From positions 54,532 to 68,266 of the forward strand of contig DHOG01000125.1 of NCBI GenBank assembly GCA_002410715.1: a stretch of DNA of 13,735 bases, given 5' to 3'. The stretch is from Ruminococcaceae bacterium UBA5396 (GTDB taxonomy: Bacteria; Bacillota; Clostridia; Oscillospirales; Acutalibacteraceae). Under the pieces are notes generated by a model. That model saw only the letters and a list, made by a program, of their open reading frames with translations, did no database searches and was not told where the DNA came from. Shown here in pieces: positions 1 to 5,098 of the stretch. The position numbers and the translations under genes were made by a program. How positions within the stretch are numbered: position 1 is the stretch's first letter; every line of letters begins with the position of its first letter.

Positions 1-730
1 GGCTATAGGAGACCGTATCGCAAAATTCACGGAGGTATCCTATGTTTATCAAAGAATTGACCATCTCCCGGAAGGGTTTAAGGTTCCGGATGGCAGAGTT
101 AAACCTTGGGGCACAGCACACGCGGTCATGAGCTGTATCGGTAAGGTAAATGAACCGTTCGTTGTGATTAATGCAGATGACTTTTATGGGTATGAGGCAT
201 TTAAAAAGCTGGCAGAATGGCTTGATACAGCTGATTTGGAAAGCAAGCCTGCCAAATATTGTATGGCGGGATACATACTCAAAAATACGCTGACGGAAAA
301 CGGACATGTTGCAAGAGGCATCTGCAGCGTTGATGAAAACGGCATGCTCGCTGATGTAAACGAGCGTACGAAAATCATGAGACGTGAAGGCAAGATTCAA
401 TATACAGAGGATGACGAAAATTGGGTTGACCTTGATGAAAACTGCATTGTTTCAATGAACTGCTGGGGGTTTCCGCCTTCGTTTTTGAAAGAAACATCGG
501 TTAGATTCAGAGATTTTCTTCTTTATAATGAAAATGACTTATCAAAGGCGGAATTTTTTCTTCCTTTTGTAGTAAAGGATATGATTAAGCAGGGGCTTTG
601 TACGGTCAGTGTCCTGAAAACCTCAGACAAATGGTTTGGCGTGACCTATCGTGAAGATAAGGAATCTGTAGCAGAAGCGATTTCAGAAATGGTAGCTGCA
701 GGTGAATATCCTGCTCCGCTTTGGAATTAA
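1..730 (+). CDS. Sugar-1-phosphate nucleotidyltransferase, 5'-truncated by window edge
   Basis: The reading frame is open from base 2 to the TAA at 728-730, so an ATG at 128 is internal and the true start lies upstream of the window. About 242 codons are visible. The segment before 128 reads through a Pro-Trp-Gly-Thr-Ala-His motif (bases about 101-118), typical of NTP-transferase (GT-A fold) enzymes just before the metal-binding strand. It is followed by V-I-N-A-D-D-F-Y-G (bases 161-190), whose Asp pair should coordinate Mg and the sugar nucleotide. Family members transfer a nucleotidyl group from NTP to a sugar-1-phosphate, giving NDP-sugar in the cytosol. The next gene is an NahK-like anomeric kinase that would supply the sugar-1-phosphate, so UDP-GlcNAc or UDP-GalNAc formation is a reasonable inference. 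The exact nucleotide and sugar cannot be read from the sequence. The N-terminal nucleotide-binding GxGxRxxP loop is outside the window. Confidence 0.88.
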   Translation, partial: AIGDRIAKFTEVSYVYQRIDHLPEGFKVPDGRVKPWGTAHAVMSCIGKVNEPFVVINADDFYGYEAFKKLAEWLDTADLESKPAKYCMAGYILKNTLTENGHVARGICSVDENGMLADVNERTKIMRREGKIQYTEDDENWVDLDENCIVSMNCWGFPPSFLKETSVRFRDFLLYNENDLSKAEFFLPFVVKDMIKQGLCTVSVLKTSDKWFGVTYREDKESVAEAISEMVAAGEYPAPLWN

Positions 731-755
731 TTTTGAGGAAAGGTTTAGGTGCATT

Positions 756-1871
756 ATGCCGCAAATTGAAGCGATTGTTTCACAGTTTATTGCTGACGAC
801 ACTTTTTTACACAGCTTGCCATATGGGGAAGGGCATATTAACGATACATACTCGATTTGTATGCAAAAGCCGGATGGTAGTATATATCGTATGATATTGC
901 AAAGAATTAATCATAATGTTTTTGCAGATCCTGCCGGTCTTATGAGAAATATATATGGCGTAACGCAGTTTTTGAAGAAAAAGATTGCCACCTACAACGG
1001 AGATGTAATGCGAGAGACTTTGACTGTCATTCCTACAAAAAGTGGGGATATTTATTATATTGATCCAGACGGACACTACTGGCGCATGTACGTATTTGTA
1101 GAAAATACGGTGACATATCAAAGCTGCCGAGATGAACAGGATTTTTATAATTGCGGGGTAGCGTTTGGCAATTTTCAGCGCCTTCTTTCTGATTATAATA
1201 CAAACGATTTGATAGAGACAATTCCTGATTTTCACAATACAATTAAACGTTTTGACGCGCTGAAAGAAGCGATAAATAACGACAAAGTCGGTAGAGTAAA
1301 ATATGTTCAGGATGAGATAGCGTTTGCACTTGAGCGGGAAAAGGATGCCGGAGTGTTGATTGAAATGCTTGATGAATCAACAATCCCTTACAGAGTTACC
1401 CATAACGATACAAAACTGAACAATATACTGATTGACAAAGAAAGCGGGAAAGGTATTTGTGTGATTGATCTTGATACCGTGATGCCCGGCGCTGCTGCAT
1501 TTGATTTTGGGGACAGCATCCGATTTGGCGCAAGTACGGCTGCTGAGGATGAAACAGATCTGGATAAAGTCAGCATGAGCCTCAGGCTGTTTGAAGTGTT
1601 TGCTGATGGTTACTTAAGTGTTGCCGGAGAGTTTTTGACACCAAAGGAAGTCGAAAGTCTGGCTGTCGGTGCCAAAATAATGACATTTGAGTGTGGAATC
1701 CGTTTTCTGACCGATTATCTCAGTGGGGACACTTATTTTAAAATTCATCGACAGAACCATAACCTGGAAAGATGCCGTACACAATTTAAACTGGTTGGTG
1801 ACATGGAACTGAAAATGGATCAAATGCAGGCAATAATTAAAAGGTATGCAAAGATTGATACTATTTCGTAA
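756..1871 (+). CDS. nahK: NahK-like N-acetylhexosamine 1-kinase (APH/choline-kinase fold)
   Basis: A 371-aa phosphotransferase of the aminoglycoside-phosphotransferase fold. The catalytic loop T-H-N-D-T-K-L-N-N places the base at Asp218. The metal-binding segment V-I-D-L-D-T-V-M-P-G (Asp238 and nearby) is followed by F-D-F-G-D-S-I-R. This combination is characteristic of the Bifidobacterium N-acetylhexosamine 1-kinase group, which phosphorylates GlcNAc/GalNAc at the anomeric carbon, and the length is close to the roughly 360 aa of that group. I chose ATG 756, preceded by GAGGAAAGG (735-743). An in-frame ATG at 702 lies inside the upstream gene and has no ribosome binding site. The gene follows the nucleotidyltransferase by 25 nt and precedes nagB by 19 nt, which suggests co-translation within one amino-sugar operon. 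Substrate choice (GlcNAc, GalNAc or another hexosamine) is inferred, so the symbol is a family-level assignment. Confidence 0.85.
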   Translation: MPQIEAIVSQFIADDTFLHSLPYGEGHINDTYSICMQKPDGSIYRMILQRINHNVFADPAGLMRNIYGVTQFLKKKIATYNGDVMRETLTVIPTKSGDIYYIDPDGHYWRMYVFVENTVTYQSCRDEQDFYNCGVAFGNFQRLLSDYNTNDLIETIPDFHNTIKRFDALKEAINNDKVGRVKYVQDEIAFALEREKDAGVLIEMLDESTIPYRVTHNDTKLNNILIDKESGKGICVIDLDTVMPGAAAFDFGDSIRFGASTAAEDETDLDKVSMSLRLFEVFADGYLSVAGEFLTPKEVESLAVGAKIMTFECGIRFLTDYLSGDTYFKIHRQNHNLERCRTQFKLVGDMELKMDQMQAIIKRYAKIDTIS

Positions 1872-1890
1872 ATGAAGGGAAGAGATAGGT

Positions 1891-2601
1891 ATGAAAGTTA
1901 TTCGAACATCAAATTATGAAGCAATGAGTCGTCAAGCAGCCAATATTATTTCAGCACAGATTATATTGAAGCCCGAATCTATACTCGGGCTGGCAACAGG
2001 CTCAACGCCGATTGGTATTTATAAGCAGCTGATTGAATGGTACAAAAAAGGAGATCTGGACTTTTCTCAAGTGAAAACTGTTAACCTTGATGAGTATTGC
2101 GGGCTTAGCGGAGACCATGATCAGAGTTATCGCTGGTTCATGAATCATAACCTTTTTAATCATGTAAACATCGATATGGCAAATACCAATGTCCCAAGCG
2201 GTATCGCTGATAACCTAAATCAAGAATGCGAACGTTATGATAAACTCATAAAAGAGCTGGGTGGCGTGGACATTCAACTGCTGGGTATCGGTCATAACGG
2301 ACATATCGGATTTAATGAGCCAAATGATTATTTTGATAAAGAAACACATGTTGTGGATCTGAAGCAGTCTACGATTGATGCCAACGCTCGCTTCTTCAGC
2401 AGTATCAATGATGTTCCAAAGCAGGCGATTACAATGGGAATTCAGTCTATTATGGCTGCTAAAAAAATTCTTTTGGTAGCAAGCGGCCCTGATAAAAAAG
2501 ATATTCTGGAAAAGGCTGTTTATGGACCGGTTACACCACTGGTGCCTGCTTCTATCCTGCAAATGCATCCCGATCTAACCGTTGTCTATAGCGTGGATTG
2601 A
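1891..2601 (+). CDS. nagB: Glucosamine-6-phosphate deaminase
   Basis: A 236-aa cytosolic enzyme converting glucosamine-6-phosphate to fructose-6-phosphate and ammonia, the committed step that brings amino sugars into glycolysis. The phosphate-binding loop G-L-A-T-G-S-T-P is at residues 33-40. N-L-D-E-Y (65-69) carries the proton-transfer Asp67. G-I-G-H-N-G-H-I-G-F-N-E-P (132-144) supplies the ring-opening His138 and Glu143. The position equivalent to E. coli Asp141 is Asn136, as I recall for the short Gram-positive NagB enzymes. The protein ends soon after the core fold and lacks the longer C-terminal tail of the hexameric allosteric enterobacterial type, so it is probably not GlcNAc-6-P regulated. 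ATG 1891 is preceded by a GGAAGAGATAGG purine stretch. The gene sits between the NahK-like kinase and a PIG-L deacetylase. No nagA is visible in the window. Confidence 0.96.
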   Translation: MKVIRTSNYEAMSRQAANIISAQIILKPESILGLATGSTPIGIYKQLIEWYKKGDLDFSQVKTVNLDEYCGLSGDHDQSYRWFMNHNLFNHVNIDMANTNVPSGIADNLNQECERYDKLIKELGGVDIQLLGIGHNGHIGFNEPNDYFDKETHVVDLKQSTIDANARFFSSINDVPKQAITMGIQSIMAAKKILLVASGPDKKDILEKAVYGPVTPLVPASILQMHPDLTVVYSVD

Positions 2602-2629
2602 TACTACTATAACAGAGAGGTAACGAAAA

Positions 2630-3475
2630 ATGAAATTAAATAAACAGGAAGCCCAACTTTTTATTCCAGATGGAGTAGATGAGCAGTCCGCCCTCAGCCG
2701 TACCACAGATTTGTGCATTGCGGCGCATCAGGACGATATTGAAATTATGGCTTTTTCACCTGCAGCCAAGTGCTACGGCATTGCCGATAAGTGGTTTACC
2801 GGAGTGGTTGTCACGGATGGCGCCGGTTCTCCCAGAAGCGGAATATATGAGCGTTATACAGATGAAGAAATGAAACTCGTTCGTATTACTGAGCAGAAAA
2901 ATGCTGCAAGTGTTGGAGGATATTCGGCTCAGTTTCTGCTTAGCTACCCTAGCTCCGAGGTGAAGGATGCCAAAAATGTGCAGACTGTTGAAGAGCTTGC
3001 ATCCATAATCAGGGCATGTCGCCCCGAGATTATCTATACGCACAATCTTGCCGACAAGCATGACACTCATGTTGCGGTGGCATTGCGTACAATCGCCGCA
3101 ATCCGCAGTCTTCCTGCCGACCTGCGTCCCAAAAAGGTATATTCACTGGAGGTTTGGCGTGGTCTAGACTGGCTTTGCGATGATGATAAGGTGTGCTTTG
3201 ACACCTCAACCCATCCCAACCTTGCTGCAGCACTTCTTGGTGTTTTTGATAGCCAAATTGCGGGGGGCAAGCGTTATGACAGCGCCGCACTCGGACGCCG
3301 TCTTGCCAATGCAACCTTCTTTGCCAGTCACGATACCGATGAATGTGAGAGCTTGTCATATGGATTAGATATTACAGAGCTTGTCAATAGCAATATCAAT
3401 TACTTTGAATTTATCAACCAATATATTGAAGGGTTCCGCAGCGAAGTGAAGGATCGTATAGGGAGGTTTTCTTGA
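2630..3475 (+). CDS. PIG-L/LmbE family zinc-dependent N-deacetylase
   Basis: A 281-aa protein with the PIG-L hallmarks. The metal-binding motif A-A-H-Q-D-D-I-E is at residues 31-38 (His33 and Asp36 as likely Zn ligands, Asp35 as likely base). A second motif, T-H-N-L-A-D-K-H-D-T-H, runs over residues 137-147, with His138, His144 and His147 as candidate third ligand and catalytic His. PIG-L enzymes remove the acetyl group from N-acetylglucosamine moieties in GlcNAc-PI, mycothiol/bacillithiol precursors or chitobiose. No signal peptide is apparent, so it should be cytosolic. It follows nagB by 28 nt with an AGAGAGG site, and its stop overlaps the start of the ROK gene (TGATG), so the products are probably needed together. 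The context suggests deacetylation of GlcNAc, GlcNAc-6-P or a GlcNAc-containing saccharide to feed NagB. This is inference. A bacillithiol-type (BshB) role is an alternative, but no bshA or bshC gene is in view. Confidence 0.9.
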   Translation: MKLNKQEAQLFIPDGVDEQSALSRTTDLCIAAHQDDIEIMAFSPAAKCYGIADKWFTGVVVTDGAGSPRSGIYERYTDEEMKLVRITEQKNAASVGGYSAQFLLSYPSSEVKDAKNVQTVEELASIIRACRPEIIYTHNLADKHDTHVAVALRTIAAIRSLPADLRPKKVYSLEVWRGLDWLCDDDKVCFDTSTHPNLAAALLGVFDSQIAGGKRYDSAALGRRLANATFFASHDTDECESLSYGLDITELVNSNINYFEFINQYIEGFRSEVKDRIGRFS

Positions 3476-4851
3476 TGAAGCTTTACGGTATAGAATTTTC
3501 CGTCAAAAACGCACCGCAGCTTGATCCTCATTTTATTCCCATGGAGCAGTTTTTTCGCGGCTTTTTAAAAACGGCAAAGCAGCCTCTAGCAATTGCGATA
3601 GAACGTGAGGCCGGATATATCAGTGTATATGATACATTTATTCATGGAACTCCTGATATGCAGCAGGCGGACTTTTACTATGTGGAACGGCTTGTCAAGT
3701 TTTTGATGTGGGCGAAAGGCGGCTTTTGCGTTACCATTTGCGGCAGCAGAGAAGTATACGAATATATAAAAAGCAATTATTCAGCAGATGGGAAACGTGG
3801 GTTTGATGTAAAAACAATGTCCGATGTTTACGAACAGTCTTTCAAGGTGGTTCATCTGCCTTATGACCAAAAGCCGACAGAAAGGGAAAGTTCCAAACCC
3901 TTGGGCGGGCATATGGACGGATGCCGCATAGGGTTTGATGCCGGCGGAAGTGACCGCAAGGTATCTGCCGTCATGGACGGTGAGGTTCTGTACAGTGAAG
4001 AGGTGGTTTGGTCACCCAAAACAACCACCGACCCCGATTACCATTTCAATGAAATTGTAACGGCGATGAAAACCGCCGCCTCCAAGCTTCCTAGGGTGGA
4101 TGCGATTGGTATCAGCTCGGCGGGGATATATGTCAATAACAGAACCATGCTGGCTTCGCTGTTTTTAAAAGTACCGAAGGACCAGTTTGATGCCAAGGTA
4201 AAAAACATATATGAGCGGGCATGCCGTGAAATCGGAGAGGTTCCTTTTACAGTCGCCAATGACGGTGATGTAACGGCGCTGGCGGGTGCGATGGATTTAA
4301 ACGATACAGGTGTACTGGGTATAGCAATGGGGACCAGTGAAGCGGTGGGATATGTTGCGAAGGACGGAAACATTACAGGCTGGTTGAATGAGCTGGCGTT
4401 TGCGCCTGTAGATGCCCATTCCCAAGCGATGGAGGATGAATGGTCCGGTGATATCGGATGCGGCGTGAAATATTTTTCACAGGACGGGGTTGTAAAACTT
4501 GCTCCGAAGGCCGGTATATCGCTCGGCGAGAATCTGACGCAGGCAGAAAAGCTCAAAGAAGTACAGAAGCTTGCTGAACAGGACATGGAGTCTGCACTTG
4601 CAATCTACGATTCTATTGGTTGTTATCTGGGACATACATTACCGCTTTACGCCAGATTCTACAATATAAAGCATCTTCTTTTACTGGGACGTGTTACCTC
4701 CGGAAAAGGAGGAGAGCGGATGCTTGAGCGCTGCCGCGCGGTTCTTGCAGAAGAATATCCGGAGCTTAACATCAATATTGTGTTGCCTGACGAAAAAAGC
4801 CGTCGCGTAGGCCAAAGCGTGGCAGCCGCAGGTCTGCCGGCAATTAAATAA
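3475..4851 (+). CDS. Divergent ROK-type sugar kinase with extra N-terminal domain
   Basis: A 458-aa ASKHA-fold protein. After an N-terminal module of about 150 residues comes the phosphate-1 loop G-F-D-A-G-G-S-D-R-K (153-162). N-D-G-D-V-T-A-L-A-G-A follows (262-272, Asp263 as expected catalytic base), then G-I-A-M-G-T-S-E-A-V-G-Y (282-293), the second nucleotide-phosphate motif. ROK kinases phosphorylate hexoses or N-acetylhexosamines, usually at O6. The classical ROK zinc motif (CxCGxxGCxE) is not intact: the corresponding stretch has His315 and a single Cys329. The N-terminal module is not a helix-turn-helix, so this is not a NagC/XylR-type repressor. ATG 3475 overlaps the preceding TGA and follows GGGAGG (3461-3466) at a good distance. 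A TTG three bases earlier is possible but less likely. It is the last gene of the amino-sugar operon. GlcNAc or GlcN kinase activity is likely from context but unproven. Confidence 0.82.
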   Translation: MKLYGIEFSVKNAPQLDPHFIPMEQFFRGFLKTAKQPLAIAIEREAGYISVYDTFIHGTPDMQQADFYYVERLVKFLMWAKGGFCVTICGSREVYEYIKSNYSADGKRGFDVKTMSDVYEQSFKVVHLPYDQKPTERESSKPLGGHMDGCRIGFDAGGSDRKVSAVMDGEVLYSEEVVWSPKTTTDPDYHFNEIVTAMKTAASKLPRVDAIGISSAGIYVNNRTMLASLFLKVPKDQFDAKVKNIYERACREIGEVPFTVANDGDVTALAGAMDLNDTGVLGIAMGTSEAVGYVAKDGNITGWLNELAFAPVDAHSQAMEDEWSGDIGCGVKYFSQDGVVKLAPKAGISLGENLTQAEKLKEVQKLAEQDMESALAIYDSIGCYLGHTLPLYARFYNIKHLLLLGRVTSGKGGERMLERCRAVLAEEYPELNINIVLPDEKSRRVGQSVAAAGLPAIK

Positions 4852-4873
4852 GACTGCTACTACCTCTTAAATA

Positions 4874-4912
4874 GAAAGAGCGCTTATTTCACTTTGAAAT
4901 AAGCGCTCTTTC
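4874..4912 (+). terminator. Strong hairpin terminator closing the amino-sugar operon
   Basis: A perfect 18-bp inverted repeat (arms 4874-4891 and 4895-4912) with a CTT loop starts 22 nt after the ROK kinase stop. The T-rich tail is imperfect (GTTATCTTTC), and the arms themselves begin with GAAAG and end with CTTTC, so U-rich RNA lies at the 3' base of the stem. It separates the amino-sugar operon from the promoter of the activase operon. Confidence 0.85.
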
Positions 4913-4981
4913 GTTATCTTTCGCATATAATGGCAAATAAGCCGGGCACAGATAGTAGCAAACATGCCGGGGTAGTTTTTC

Positions 4982-5010
4982 TTGCCCTTTTATTTCTGAA
5001 ATGATATAAT
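4982..5010 (+). promoter_or_regulatory. Vegetative sigma-A-type promoter of the activase operon
   Basis: A TTGCCC -35 box (4982-4987, 4 of 6 matches to consensus) is separated by exactly 17 nt from a perfect TATAAT -10 box (5005-5010). A TG at 5002-5003 makes it an extended -10 element. Transcription would start near 5017, giving a leader of about 80 nt before the TTG start at 5099. The element lies just downstream of the terminator of the previous operon, where a promoter is expected. Confidence 0.72.
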
Positions 5011-5085
5011 GAAAAGCATATCAGAAAAATTCGCCCAATTACAGGACCTCATTTGTGTTTTTAGTTCAGGCGTATATATCTTGTT

Positions 5086-5091
5086 AGGAGG
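5086..5091 (+). promoter_or_regulatory. Shine-Dalgarno AGGAGG that fixes the TTG start at 5099
   Basis: A consensus AGGAGG sits 7 nt before TTG 5099. It decides the start of the activase, because the upstream in-frame ATG (5009) lies within the promoter -10 box and has no comparable ribosome binding site. Confidence 0.85.
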
Positions 5092-5098
5092 CTCCAAT

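Noticed and set aside
128-730. ATG 128 as start of the nucleotidyltransferase
   Set aside because: The frame is open upstream to base 2 and encodes the conserved Trp-Gly-Thr-Ala-His motif, so the gene is simply cut by the window edge.
702-755. N-terminal extension of the NahK-like kinase from ATG 702
   Set aside because: It overlaps the preceding gene, has no ribosome binding site, and the encoded residues do not look like part of the fold. ATG 756 has a GAGGAAAGG site.
4038-4586. 182-codon open frame on the minus strand
   Set aside because: It lies fully inside the ROK kinase, its composition (Ser/Pro-rich) is that of an antisense shadow, and there is no ribosome binding site or recognisable domain.
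4926-4931. Second TATAAT as a possible promoter
   Set aside because: No -35-like sequence lies at 16-18 nt, because that region is the terminator stem. The 4982-5010 promoter is far better.
4855-4960. Long-range 8-bp complementarity (TGCTACTA with TAGTAGCA) around the terminator
   Set aside because: It is short and about 90 nt apart, easily expected by chance. The local 18-bp hairpin explains the region.
4942-4980. Second weak terminator (CCGGGCA / TGCCGG followed by TTTTT)
   Set aside because: The stem is only six pairs with a bulge and a long loop, so it is too weak to call beside the strong hairpin just upstream.
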